41,790 nt of DNA, from assembly GCA_902783545.1 (NCBI GenBank), contig CACZRD010000090.1, forward strand, positions 1-41,790, written 5' to 3'. Below, piece by piece: positions 17,618-26,686 of the stretch. Each line of letters opens with the position of its first letter. The stretch's first letter is position 1. This stretch comes from an uncultured Bacteroidales bacterium (GTDB lineage: Bacteria; Bacteroidota; Bacteroidia; Bacteroidales; Paludibacteraceae). The notes under the pieces are model-generated. The model ran no database searches, was not told where the DNA came from, and saw only the letters and a list, made by a program, of their open reading frames with translations. A program made the translations under genes and the position numbers.

Positions 17618-20600
17618 GGCACCACGATCTTTACCGCTCTATGCGTTGTCCGGTTCACTAATATATACACTCCGGCTGCTGTGATTACAGGGCGCTCATT
17701 CGCCACCGACTGCATCACCACACGTCCCGTCACGTCGTACAGCGTCCATGCTCCATCCGTCGCATCCCATACATTATCCACCGCCAGCACGCCTGCCGTA
17801 TAGGTTATCGGGCAAGCTGCTACCGTCACGCCGTCACCCGTACGCGTGAGCAGAACGGAGTACTGCGCACCCAGGTCGGATTCCGATACGATGATATAGG
17901 ACTGCTGCGCGCCGGGGATCAACTGCCCGTCTTTGTACCACTGGTAACTGCTGAACTCGTAGCCGCCGTTGTAGTCGGCATTCAGCAGGGCGATGAAGCC
18001 GTCCTTCTGTGCGATGATTGCTGAAGGATACTGCACCTCCACCGTCAGCGGCACGTCGGGCGCGGGGCAACGGGGCGTACCCAGCTGCATCACGGCGTCG
18101 TACGAGCCGGGCGTCACACTGTCGGGCAGCTCGATCTGTACCTCATCCTCTCCGCCGAAAGCGTACGACGGCTCAAATCCTGCCGTCACGCCGTCTGCAC
18201 CGAAGAGGATATACACACTATCCAGCCTACCCTGCTCCACCTGTACCGGCACGTTCAGTACGTTGGCATCCGCACATACACTCACAGCACCGTCCACCGC
18301 TACGATCAGCCGCGGTTCAACCTCCAGATGCAGTGTCACGATGCTGTCCACGTTTGGCCATTGCTCGCTCTTCAGCGATGCCTCGTACGTACCCGAGGCT
18401 GTTATCTGACGATCGCCGAGTTGGAAGTAGCCACCCTCGCAGAACGAGGTGTCCACCACAAACTGCGTCTCGTGGATGTGCACATGATTGAGCACCTCAC
18501 AGTCACCAACAATCGTTATATCATCAAATTCATATGGTTCCCAATATACCCTGCCGTTCCACATCGAGCCCTTGGGCAGGTGTACCTCTTGCTCTGTCGT
18601 GGACACATCTGGCAGTTGGAGATTGGCTATCTGTAGTGTATCGACGCATGCACCGTCGGATATCGATGCGATAATCAACGGCAGGAACGCACCTCCCGTA
18701 GCAGAATAGATATGTACGATGGAGTCCGCATTGGACACAACGGTCTCGCCGTCGCCGAAGTCCCAGATCACCTCCTGAACCCTTTCGTTGTTGGTATATA
18801 CTGTATCGGTGCGATGATCCTGATTCCAGCGTTCGATATTCTTGTAGTAGATATAGGATTTGTTGTAGAACGTCACGGCGTTCTGGCAATGCGCGCCGTT
18901 ATTCCATTTGTAATCCGCCTGCGCTACAGGGTAACGAGGTATACCGCAGGCATCCAAGGTGTAGTAACACTTGTCGTTGGTCTTCGATATAACATCCACA
19001 TTATACAGCAGGGTATCCATCGGCTCGATAGTGAAGGTCTGTGCACGAGACAGTACGTTGGAGCGGTCACTTGGCAAGTACCATTCATAGTCAAAACCTG
19101 CCGGAGCGGTGAACGAGGTGGTAGGATTATTCTCGCCACAGTTCAAGCCTGATAGCTCACCGGACTCACAGTCCAGTGTAAAATAGGCATAACTGTAGTG
19201 TCCGCCTGCCGTACAGTCGGCAGTCGTCAGCGAGACAAGGATGGTCTTACCTATATAATCGCGCAAGTTAACAGCAACTTCCGTCCACTCCTTCCACATC
19301 ACCTCGCCGTTACCTACAGCGTGCCAGCCGGTCTGGTCACCATAGCCGACATGGAAGTTGGCCTTGCCGCAACCTCCGGGTAGTTGCTGCCATCTCGTCT
19401 TGCCTTTCTCACGATACTCTATCGACAGCGAGAAGCTGGACTGGGTCTCTAAGTCATGAGAGGGCACAGGCTGGTTGAGCACGATCGCGTAACGCAGTTT
19501 AAGGATAGCTCCTTCGCCTTCGGGGACATTGTACAGATACTCTATACATTCAGCCTCCGCGCCATAGTACCAATTACCCAAGCGCACTGATGCCAACGCA
19601 TCATCGGGCTTGGTCTTAAGCTGGTTATCGGTACGGGGATCCGTCTCGTTTGGCACATAATGCAGCGTATGACGGCTCTCAATGGCATCATAGCCATAAT
19701 CCGCCAACTGCTTGGTGGCTTTGGGATTACCCGTAGTACCGATATACGTGGTGCACTGGCTCGGGTCATCCAGAGCAAGATAGTTGATGCACCGTCCCGG
19801 AAGGAAGTAGAACGGCGTATAGAGCACATACTCACTCACACCGTTTTCGCCACAGTGTGAACGTACATATATCTGCGCCATGCCTTCTGACAAGCCGTCT
19901 ATGTTAATACGCTTCAGCGTCACATGGTCATAGAACTGCCACGTACCTGCCTCGTAGTCATATACGCGAGCATCGTACCAGTCGGCATCGCCCTGCCACG
20001 ACACAACCATCGTTGTGCCGTTCATCGTACGGGTGAACTTCGTAGGCGGCGGGCATTCGTCTTCCTTAGGGATAATACTGATGTTATCTACGCATCCCGA
20101 AGGAGGAATGACTTTTGCATTCTTGGCGTTCGTCCACACGATAGCCAGTTTGTAGGTACCGCCGTCGGTGGAGAAGTTCACCTTGGCCTGACGCCATATC
20201 GAGGTCGTGTTGAACACTGTGTCTATACTGTACTCGTCCACCCAACTCGGGCGAAGAGCCGCAGCCGTGTAGGTCTGCACATCCTCCGGCACCCAGCATA
20301 CCCATATACCTTCGCCACTGGCGGCACGGCCTTGGGCGAGCCAGTCGAAGAACAGGGTGTATTCACCTTCGGGCAAGGTCAGTGTACGGACTGCCACAGC
20401 GTACATGTTCGTGCTGCCGCTGTACGTAGTATGCTCGCCGTCATCTGAGATGAACAGACCGTACGCGCCGTCACGCGTCGTGTTGGCGGCTGCACCCATA
20501 TACCACTTGTTCGGACATTTGTCTGCACGCGGGCCGTCATTGAGCAACCACTGCGCACGCTCCTCGGCATCCTCAAAGTCGCACTGGTACACAACCTGCC

Positions 20601-20682
20601 CTGCCATCGGCAGCGACAGCAGCAGGCACAATGCTACGAGCACGTTCCTCCACAATTCCGTATGTACTCTTCCGTCTTTCAT
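17614..20682 (-). CDS. T9SS-secreted multidomain surface protein (1,022 residues), paralogue A
   Basis: Signal peptide (hydrophobic core NVLVALCLLLSLPMAG, residues 13-28). An N-terminal jelly-roll region with DWLAQG and SGCVDNISI precedes an Fn3-like part (about 210-290). A conserved middle follows with ASVRLGNWYYGAE and KEWTEVAVNLRDY, a PKD domain (VIWDFGDGETV, about 637), a GCDS-like repeat degraded to PNVDSIVTLHLEV, an Ig-like segment (SYQWYKDGQLIPGA) and a T9SS type A-like C-terminal domain ending GVYILVNRTTHRAVKIVVP. It aligns over its length with the 1,023-residue protein at 22543-25614: the same domain order, the same ASVRLGNW and W.DW/EWT motifs and almost the same length. It overlaps the next barrel gene by 4 bases. 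Function unknown; a surface-exposed structural or binding role is likely. No catalytic motif was seen. Confidence 0.85.
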   Translation of the reverse strand: MKDGRVHTELWRNVLVALCLLLSLPMAGQVVYQCDFEDAEERAQWLLNDGPRADKCPNKWYMGAAANTTRDGAYGLFISDDGEHTTYSGSTNMYAVAVRTLTLPEGEYTLFFDWLAQGRAASGEGIWVCWVPEDVQTYTAAALRPSWVDEYSIDTVFNTTSIWRQAKVNFSTDGGTYKLAIVWTNAKNAKVIPPSGCVDNISIIPKEDECPPPTKFTRTMNGTTMVVSWQGDADWYDARVYDYEAGTWQFYDHVTLKRINIDGLSEGMAQIYVRSHCGENGVSEYVLYTPFYFLPGRCINYLALDDPSQCTTYIGTTGNPKATKQLADYGYDAIESRHTLHYVPNETDPRTDNQLKTKPDDALASVRLGNWYYGAEAECIEYLYNVPEGEGAILKLRYAIVLNQPVPSHDLETQSSFSLSIEYREKGKTRWQQLPGGCGKANFHVGYGDQTGWHAVGNGEVMWKEWTEVAVNLRDYIGKTILVSLTTADCTAGGHYSYAYFTLDCESGELSGLNCGENNPTTSFTAPAGFDYEWYLPSDRSNVLSRAQTFTIEPMDTLLYNVDVISKTNDKCYYTLDACGIPRYPVAQADYKWNNGAHCQNAVTFYNKSYIYYKNIERWNQDHRTDTVYTNNERVQEVIWDFGDGETVVSNADSIVHIYSATGGAFLPLIIASISDGACVDTLQIANLQLPDVSTTEQEVHLPKGSMWNGRVYWEPYEFDDITIVGDCEVLNHVHIHETQFVVDTSFCEGGYFQLGDRQITASGTYEASLKSEQWPNVDSIVTLHLEVEPRLIVAVDGAVSVCADANVLNVPVQVEQGRLDSVYILFGADGVTAGFEPSYAFGGEDEVQIELPDSVTPGSYDAVMQLGTPRCPAPDVPLTVEVQYPSAIIAQKDGFIALLNADYNGGYEFSSYQWYKDGQLIPGAQQSYIIVSESDLGAQYSVLLTRTGDGVTVAACPITYTAGVLAVDNVWDATDGAWTLYDVTGRVVMQSVANERPVITAAGVYILVNRTTHRAVKIVVP

Positions 20683-20722
20683 CTTTTAGCGCAAGCGGTC
20701 TTTTTTCTTTCAGCGCAGCGGT

Positions 20723-22525
20723 CTATAATATCACGAACTCTACACGTCTGTTCTGTGCACGACCTTCCTCGGTGTCGTTCGTAGCCACAGGCTCCGTACG
20801 TCCCTTGCCTTCCGCCTCGACACGCTCGGGAGCGATGCCGCGTCTGATCAACTCCTGACGCACGCTCTTCGCACGCTGCTCCGACAGGCTCTGGTTGAAC
20901 TTGTCCGAACCGACATTATCCGTATGACCGGTGATGCGGATGCGCATCTCGGGATACTCTATGAGCAGGTTATACAGGTTCTGCAACTCCGGTTCCGACT
21001 CGGGCAGTATGGTTGCCTTGTTCGTCGCGAAGAACAGGTTACGCATCACGATCGGACGTTTCTTCTCTATCGGCTCCAGACGGTAGGTCTTCTCGCCACC
21101 TATATCTTCTATCGTCTCGGCATACGTCACGTGATCTGCCGCCTTGATGCGGATACGCAGCGGCATGTTGAGCGGCAGGCGCTGGCTTGCGTAGCCCGTG
21201 ATCGAGTCCGTCTGAACGGAGGCGACAGTCTTCTTGTCGTTGCTGTTGATGAACTGCACATCGGCAGCTAACATTGCATCGGTCTTCGCGTCACGCACAT
21301 AGAGCCGGAAGTCCGGACGCGGCGTCAGGCTCATCGACAGCGTGTCACCCCACTCGCCGTGGTCGTAGGTGCGCGTCGTGGTGATATAATCCGGATGCGA
21401 CAGCTTCAGGTCGTACGGGCCGGATGCGATCTTCGCTATCATCACACCCTTGGCGTTCGTCACGCGGCGTGTGGTACGCGGTTTCTTGCCTTGCAGCGGA
21501 GTGATCTCCACAGCCGCGGCACCGATACCCTGGTTCGTCGCGCTGTCCGTGACAAACAGCACCATCGCCGGCTTGGCGGGTTTGGGCTGCTGGGGTTTGT
21601 TCATCTGCAGCAGGGCGGTGAACTTCACGCCTACGAGCAGGCTGTTCAGTCCGCCTCGTGCCCAGTCGGAGCAGTGCAGCGAACGCATCGTCAGGTTCTG
21701 CTCATCGACCATTGCCATCGCTCCTTCGGGCGACTGCCCCATACTTACTATACCATAATCCGCGAACACGGCCGCACGCATGTGCAGCGGGTGCTTGCGC
21801 GCGTTATTGCGCTCGTTCCACTCCTTGCCCAGCAGACCGTTGATGTTCACGCCTATCTCTGCCGAGGCGGCTACATCCAGTCCGTAGCCCGTCTTGCCCT
21901 TGGCTGCGTACGGCAGGTCGTTCTCCGCACCGTGCGCCGGCATGTTCGTCCACTCGGGGTCGTAAGCGTTATAGTCGGTGATGGAGGTGGAGTAACTGCC
22001 TTTCTGGCTGTAGTTACCCAGCACGGTGTAACCTACCTTCGCACCGGCCATCAGGTACCATGTGTCCCAGCGTCCGCCAAGCATCAGGGGCACCATCACC
22101 TGTCCCACTACATGGTTCTCCTTCAGCGGGTCGGCTATCGTGTAGTGCTTGGTCTGGTTGTAACCGTCGCCCATCATCGCCACGTCGTACGGCATCGGGA
22201 ACGTCACCTTGTCCTGCGAGGTGAACATCCTCAGCTCCGCGCCGGCGTCCAGGATGAAGTTGTCGTAGCGGTACTCGTAGCCTACGCCGAGCAGGCCACC
22301 GCCGCCGCCCACGAACTTACTGTTGTCGTAGTTGTTCATTAGGCCGCTGTAGCCTCCACCGCCCCAGAACGCCACATGGTGGAGGTTACGCGTCGCGCCT
22401 TTCCACTCCTTGCTGGAGCTCTTACTGCTCTTGCTGTTCTTGCTATTCTTCTTCGCCGGCGCCGCCATCATCACTTGGCTCGCCAACAGCAATATACCTA
22501 ATATATAACAGATATTCTTTCTCAT
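20723..22525 (-). CDS. OmpA-family protein: N-terminal beta-barrel, carboxypeptidase-like linker, C-terminal peptidoglycan-binding domain
   Basis: 600 residues. Signal peptide (about 1-22), a Lys/Ser/Asn low-complexity stretch (KKNSKNSKSSKSSSKEW), then a barrel (about 45-315) homologous to the 316-residue barrel encoded downstream. Next come a carboxypeptidase-regulatory-like domain (about 320-400, FVTDSATNQGIGAAAVEI) and an OmpA domain (about 493-600) with RNLFFATNKATILP, ITGHTDNVGSDKFNQSLSEQ and the binding-site residues in GRTEPVATNDTEEGRAQNRR. The OmpA domain should bind peptidoglycan and tie the barrel to the wall. The gene lies 17 bases after a T9SS cargo gene and 40 bases before its paralogue, in one minus-strand operon. 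It lacks the TPR and WD40 parts of the T9SS component PorE, so it is not that protein. Confidence 0.88.
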   Translation of the reverse strand: MRKNICYILGILLLASQVMMAAPAKKNSKNSKSSKSSSKEWKGATRNLHHVAFWGGGGYSGLMNNYDNSKFVGGGGGLLGVGYEYRYDNFILDAGAELRMFTSQDKVTFPMPYDVAMMGDGYNQTKHYTIADPLKENHVVGQVMVPLMLGGRWDTWYLMAGAKVGYTVLGNYSQKGSYSTSITDYNAYDPEWTNMPAHGAENDLPYAAKGKTGYGLDVAASAEIGVNINGLLGKEWNERNNARKHPLHMRAAVFADYGIVSMGQSPEGAMAMVDEQNLTMRSLHCSDWARGGLNSLLVGVKFTALLQMNKPQQPKPAKPAMVLFVTDSATNQGIGAAAVEITPLQGKKPRTTRRVTNAKGVMIAKIASGPYDLKLSHPDYITTTRTYDHGEWGDTLSMSLTPRPDFRLYVRDAKTDAMLAADVQFINSNDKKTVASVQTDSITGYASQRLPLNMPLRIRIKAADHVTYAETIEDIGGEKTYRLEPIEKKRPIVMRNLFFATNKATILPESEPELQNLYNLLIEYPEMRIRITGHTDNVGSDKFNQSLSEQRAKSVRQELIRRGIAPERVEAEGKGRTEPVATNDTEEGRAQNRRVEFVIL

Positions 22526-22542
22526 TGTTTCGTCCTCCCCTA

Positions 22543-25500
22543 TTAATCAATTACACCAATATGACATATATGCGTTTGCCCGTTCATCACCACCTGCACC
22601 ACATACACACCCGCCGGCGCATTGATCGTCAGGCTGTTCTCTCCCTCGCTGAGCGCCGCAGTGAGCACCACCTCGCCAAACGCGTTGACGATCGTCGCGT
22701 TAGCCGCAGCACTGACCTTGATCGTCAGCGTACCGCCCGAGCGCACGGGTGACGGATAGACGTACAGCACATCTTTCGTCTCGCTGGCAGCGGGCAGGAA
22801 CGGACATGTAGCTACATGCTCACCGTTGCTCACACGCGTCATTTCCAGGTGGTAGTGCGCCTCGGGATCCAAGCCGCCCTGCAGATACAGGTAGGCGAGG
22901 TTCGCTCCCGCGATAGGCTCGCCTTCCTTATACCACTGGAAGTCCGTGAACACATGCTTGGCGGAGTCGGTCTCCAGTGTCGCAGCGTTCTTGAGCGACA
23001 GTACATCGTCCCAGCGCTGATAAACCCAGCCCGGCATACATACGCTCACTGCCGCTTCCTCCACTACCGAGCAGCCGAAGTCGTTGAAGAACTCCAGCAC
23101 GAACTGCCCGCCGTTCAGACCGGTGATCGAGTCCGCTGTCTGCGGAGCGCCACCGTTCACGGTGTAGTATTCGTAACCCGTACCGCTGATGAAGATCGCA
23201 CCGGAGTTAGGCTCGTCACTCATCTCGCGGATGGTCACATCCGGCCGGATGGAATCCAGCACGGTGACGTTGCACCATACCGTCGAGTCACAACCGTACT
23301 GGTTGGTATAGAAGCGGTAGAACTTACCCGATTCGCGCGACTTATAGGTCTGTCCGTCCACGGTCAGCGGCACCTCGGCACATACAATGGTGTCCGGCGC
23401 CTGCTCCGTGCTCTGCGGAGCCAGATGCAGGTTCAGATATACCGTTGAGTCACAACCGGCAACCGTCTTCCACACATTCACATATTCGCGTTCCTCGCCG
23501 GCGAACTGCGGGCCGAACACTATATAGCCGCCCTCGCAGATGGTTGTATCAATATGCAGCACAGTATCACCTATAGCAGGGATAACGATCGTGATCGTTG
23601 TATCATCCACACAGCGTCCCTCGGCAATAGCTGCCGCCAGGGTCACCTCATACGTGCCACCCTCGTTGGGGAAGATCACTACGGGGTTACGCTCCGAGCC
23701 GTATTGGCCGTTGCCGAACGTCCACTCATATTCATCACACGGCCAGTCATAATGGTATTCTATCACATTATCGAAACGCGTCATGATATGGCTCTTGTTC
23801 GTAAAGCGCACGCGGTTCTGGCAGTTATTCGGCTCATACTTCCACCCGAAGTCCGAGATAGGATACCTCGGCAGACACGACGAATAGAGGTCAAAGCCGC
23901 AACTCTGCTCCTCAAGATAGACCAGGTGGCAGCGATAGGTGGACGTATCCGACGGCTCGATGAGCAGTGTCTGTCCGTCTCCCGAAAGCATGGACTCGGG
24001 CACGGGGTTGTCATACTTGTCGAACCACTCGTACGCAAATCCGTTCGGCGCAGCGATGGACATCTGCGCATCATCGCCGCAGCTCGTACTGGTGATTCGC
24101 GCAGCGGCACATCCCATGGTGAAATAGGCATAGCCGAAGTGTCCGCTCCAGTTGCAGTCACGCGTTGTCAGACGGATCGTCAGACGCTCGCCGTCGTACG
24201 CATCGAGGTTCAGACCGATGGTTGTCCAGTCTTTCCACGTTACGCCTCCGGTGTTATTCCAGCCGGGACGGTTGGAGTCGGCAAAGAAGTCCGCCATACC
24301 GCACGTCGGATCGATCAGCACCCCGTCCTCATCCAAGATCTCCAGGTTGAAGTGCGGTTGATCGGCCTCTCCGTGACCGGGATCCTCCAAAACAACAGCA
24401 TACTTCAGCAGCAAAATCGAGGCATTCTCTCCGTCCACTACGTATGAATACGACAGCGACTCACCTTCCGCGCCCACATTCCAGTTACCCAGACGCACCG
24501 ATGCCACCTCATCCTCCGGAACGATCTTCAACCGGCCGGCGGTACGGGGGTCATACTCATCCGGATCCCAATTCACTGTGTGACGCATGTATTTCGGATC
24601 GTCCGTGTAAGACGTGTCCACTACGCCCTCGTTCATGTACGGATCCTTGAAAGTACCATACGTCGCCGTCACATCCTCGCCGTACAGATCCACAATATTG
24701 ATGCAGTGACGATCGGGATAGTACACGCCAAACGATGTGCGGTAGTTGTACGCACTGGTGTCTGTCTCATTACATACGCCGCGAACGCGGATATCGTATG
24801 CACCTTCGTCCAGACCCTCTATCACGAACCGCTCGTCACGGATACCGGTCTGCACCGACCAGCGCTCACGGCCGTAACGCCTGTACTCTACGCAGTACTG
24901 GGCACTGGTGCCCGTCCACGTTACAATCACCGAGTCACCCACCACCTCGGCCTGCACATTGGCAGGCATAGCGCAGTTTCGCGTAGTGACCTGGATATTA
25001 TCTACACAAGCGGATATAGGGTTAGGCAGCTTGGCATTGCGATTCTTGTTGCGCCATGCGAAGTACAGACGATACACACGCGTGCCGTTGGAGTTGAACT
25101 CTATCATCTCATGCTGCCAGCGGCTGCGACTGCGCATCACGCGGTAGTCGGGCTTGGCGAAGCTCTGGATGTAATCCGGCCACTCTGCACGCGCATAGTT
25201 ACAGTCCATGCTGGTCATCTGCTGGGCTATACCGATGCCGGCGCACATATACGTCTCATCTCCACCCAGACAGCGCCAGTCGAACGACAGCACATAGTAT
25301 CCCTGGGGGATAGTGAAATCCAGATAGGCATAACACGTGTTCCATACCGTGTCGAACGTACAAGTCTCACCCTCGTCGTAGGATATATACAGCGAACGCT
25401 TGCCCTCGCTCTTCACGGCTGTGCCAATCATCCAGCGCTCCTTGCAGCGCGTGGTATCCGCACCGTCGTTCAGATGCCAGTCCTTTAACTTGATACTGTC

Positions 25501-25614
25501 GCCTAATTCAAATCCCATGGAATAGGTACCCGGCAACACGACCGGATACATATACGCCGACACAAGCATCAGCATGCTTGCTGCTAAGATTCTGTACTTT
25601 CGGAGTCCTTTCAT
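22543..25614 (-). CDS. T9SS-secreted multidomain surface protein (1,023 residues), paralogue B; first gene of the operon
   Basis: Signal peptide (KYRILAASMLMLVSAYMYPV), an N-terminal jelly-roll region (FDWRCLGGDETYMC, CVDNIQV), an Fn3-like part (about 215-300) and a middle with ASVRLGNWNVGAEGE and WKDWTTIGLNLDAYDGE. A PKD domain follows (about 615-665, YEWTFGNGQYGSERNPV), two GCDSTVYLNLHL-type repeats (about 720-790), an Ig-like FQWYKEGEPIAGANL segment and a T9SS type A-like domain (last ~75 residues, starting YVYPSPVRSGGTLTIKV). It is paralogous to the protein at 17614-20682. Each paralogue is followed directly by a homologous barrel gene, suggesting duplication of a cargo-plus-barrel unit. 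It is driven by the promoter at 25750-25781 with a leader of about 130 bases. Function not known. Confidence 0.87.
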   Translation of the reverse strand: MKGLRKYRILAASMLMLVSAYMYPVVLPGTYSMGFELGDSIKLKDWHLNDGADTTRCKERWMIGTAVKSEGKRSLYISYDEGETCTFDTVWNTCYAYLDFTIPQGYYVLSFDWRCLGGDETYMCAGIGIAQQMTSMDCNYARAEWPDYIQSFAKPDYRVMRSRSRWQHEMIEFNSNGTRVYRLYFAWRNKNRNAKLPNPISACVDNIQVTTRNCAMPANVQAEVVGDSVIVTWTGTSAQYCVEYRRYGRERWSVQTGIRDERFVIEGLDEGAYDIRVRGVCNETDTSAYNYRTSFGVYYPDRHCINIVDLYGEDVTATYGTFKDPYMNEGVVDTSYTDDPKYMRHTVNWDPDEYDPRTAGRLKIVPEDEVASVRLGNWNVGAEGESLSYSYVVDGENASILLLKYAVVLEDPGHGEADQPHFNLEILDEDGVLIDPTCGMADFFADSNRPGWNNTGGVTWKDWTTIGLNLDAYDGERLTIRLTTRDCNWSGHFGYAYFTMGCAAARITSTSCGDDAQMSIAAPNGFAYEWFDKYDNPVPESMLSGDGQTLLIEPSDTSTYRCHLVYLEEQSCGFDLYSSCLPRYPISDFGWKYEPNNCQNRVRFTNKSHIMTRFDNVIEYHYDWPCDEYEWTFGNGQYGSERNPVVIFPNEGGTYEVTLAAAIAEGRCVDDTTITIVIPAIGDTVLHIDTTICEGGYIVFGPQFAGEEREYVNVWKTVAGCDSTVYLNLHLAPQSTEQAPDTIVCAEVPLTVDGQTYKSRESGKFYRFYTNQYGCDSTVWCNVTVLDSIRPDVTIREMSDEPNSGAIFISGTGYEYYTVNGGAPQTADSITGLNGGQFVLEFFNDFGCSVVEEAAVSVCMPGWVYQRWDDVLSLKNAATLETDSAKHVFTDFQWYKEGEPIAGANLAYLYLQGGLDPEAHYHLEMTRVSNGEHVATCPFLPAASETKDVLYVYPSPVRSGGTLTIKVSAAANATIVNAFGEVVLTAALSEGENSLTINAPAGVYVVQVVMNGQTHICHIGVID

Positions 25615-25707
25615 AAAACCGATCTTTCAAAAACAGTCCCTTCAAAAGTCAGGTTATTACTGCTTTTCTTCAAAACTAATACACTTCAGGTTTAGCGTAT
25701 CTTCCCA

Positions 25708-25729
25708 CGCCGGAAGAGCCCCTCCGGCT
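25708..25729. promoter_or_regulatory. Leader hairpin of the surface-protein operon
   Basis: GCCGGA and TCCGGC arms around AGAGCCCC lie between the promoter and the start codon at 25614. The role is unknown; an attenuator or mRNA-stability hairpin is possible. Confidence 0.4.
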
Positions 25730-25749
25730 TAAAAAGACAAAAACCGGCT

Positions 25750-25781
25750 GCAAATTTACGCAAAAATTATCAAAATAGCAA
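25750..25781 (-). promoter_or_regulatory. Promoter of the surface-protein operon
   Basis: On the minus strand TTGC (25778-25781), 19 bases, TAAATTTGC (25750-25758). It lies about 135 bases before the first gene. No comparable box was found between the five genes that follow. Confidence 0.75.
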
Positions 25782-25986
25782 CTTTTTTACACAAAAACGT
25801 CCTTTTCTTTTGCATTTTGTTACACAAACATTGCAGTACCTTTCATAATGTTACGCTTTTTTCCACTCCCTCAGAATCCGGAACTAAGGCGAGTTGAGGG
25901 TGTCTTGAGCCATTGTTAGTCCGATGTTAGTCCGTTGTCGTATGCATCTCGCGACCACCCCGAACTTGACAATACCGTGACAGAAC

Positions 25987-26468
25987 TTTAAGAAAATAAA
26001 CATACATAAACACTGCTTGGATGTTTGCTTGTGCCACGCACAATATGAATCTTTGTCCGTCCGGTCTGCTCACAAACGCGTTTGCACCAGCCCGACCGTA
26101 CAAATCTTCACCTCTTCGAGGCGCAAACACCCAATCAGCCATAAACCCAAATAAACTACGTAGATCAAATATTCGAGTGCGGAAAATGCGGAACTATCGG
26201 AAATAGTAGATTCTTCCTTCCGTAAATTCCGTGATTTCTTATCTCGCTCTGCTCGAACGATTATTTCCGTACTCAGCACGAAATATTCATCGTAATGGGA
26301 TCGTTGTTATTTAGGTTTATTGCCGAAGTTGGCTGTTCATGCATAGCATGTGTGGGTTAGAATGTTTAGTCGCACGTCAAGCTCGCTTTTAAGGGTGACG
26401 AAACAAGCTAAGGCACAAAGCACGATAGTGCAACAGACAACTGAGGGGTTTATTTAGGTTTATTTTCC
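25987..26468. repeat. MITE-like element 3, composite, with inverted AATAAAC ends
   Basis: The left end (25987-26011) reads TTTAAGAAAATAAACATACA and the right end (26446-26468) GGGTTTATTTAGGTTTATTT, close to its reverse complement. A nested inner pair is present: ATAAACCCAAATAAAC near 26140 and TTATTTAGGTTTATTGCC near 26306. The right half contains copy 2 of the structured repeat. Short open frames here have no recognisable features. The rest of the 1.2-kb gap holds promoters and leaders. Confidence 0.5.
26324..26445 (+). ncRNA. Candidate structured RNA / repeat element, copy 2
   Basis: Second copy of the element at 7288-7409. P1 is AGTTGGCTGT (26327-26336) with ACAGACAACT (26433-26442); its outer pair is A-T here and G-C in copy 1. 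P2 is CATGC-ATA-GCATG, with a changed loop and the same stem. P4 is GCAC-GATA-GTGC, one pair longer than in copy 1. P3 keeps TGTG/CACA and TTAG/CTAA. Flanking sequence (GAGGGGTTTATNTAGGTTTA) is also shared with copy 1, which implies the unit moved as a block. RNA or DNA function is undecided. Confidence 0.5.
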
Positions 26469-26556
26469 AAAACCTCAATACGGGAAACTTTCCTCCCCAC
26501 AATCGGAACATCCACTATAAAAAACAGAGAATTCTGCAACTTTCTTCGCAAAAAAT

Positions 26557-26588
26557 TTGCAATTATCAAAAACTTTCACTACCTTTGT
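26557..26588 (+). promoter_or_regulatory. tig promoter (Bacteroidetes type)
   Basis: TTGC (26557-26560), 19 bases, TACCTTTGT (26580-26588). The predicted start near 26595 leaves a leader of about 220 bases before the ATG at 26815. Confidence 0.75.
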
Positions 26589-26597
26589 AGGCTTTTT

Positions 26598-26679
26598 ATG
26601 CGCCGCCACCGGCTGATGCCCGATGGCTAACCACGAAGAGCCGGATTAGGACTTCCCGAATGACGGGAAACGCGTACAT
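26598..26679 (+). promoter_or_regulatory. Structured 5' leader upstream of tig, unknown class
   Basis: Starting about 10 bases after the predicted -7 box: an outer pairing ATGCGC (26598-26603) with GCG-TA-CAT (26672-26679), a stem CCGGCT (26609-26614) with AGCCGG (26639-26644), and a perfect stem TTCCCG-AATGA-CGGGAA (26653-26669). This is a three-way-junction shape like a riboswitch or regulatory leader. I could not match it to a known class. It could also be an independent small RNA. Confidence 0.4.
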
Positions 26680-26686
26680 TGAGGTA

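Noticed and set aside
25927-26142. Short minus-strand frame (71 codons) in element 3
   Set aside because: No recognisable motif, no promoter, and it lies inside the inverted-repeat element; possibly a decayed fragment, but nothing supports a gene.
26611-26640. Hammerhead-ribozyme-like string CTGATG...CGAA in the tig leader
   Set aside because: The conserved A after CUGAUG is replaced by C and no proper stem II or cleavage-site stem can be placed, so the match is probably chance.
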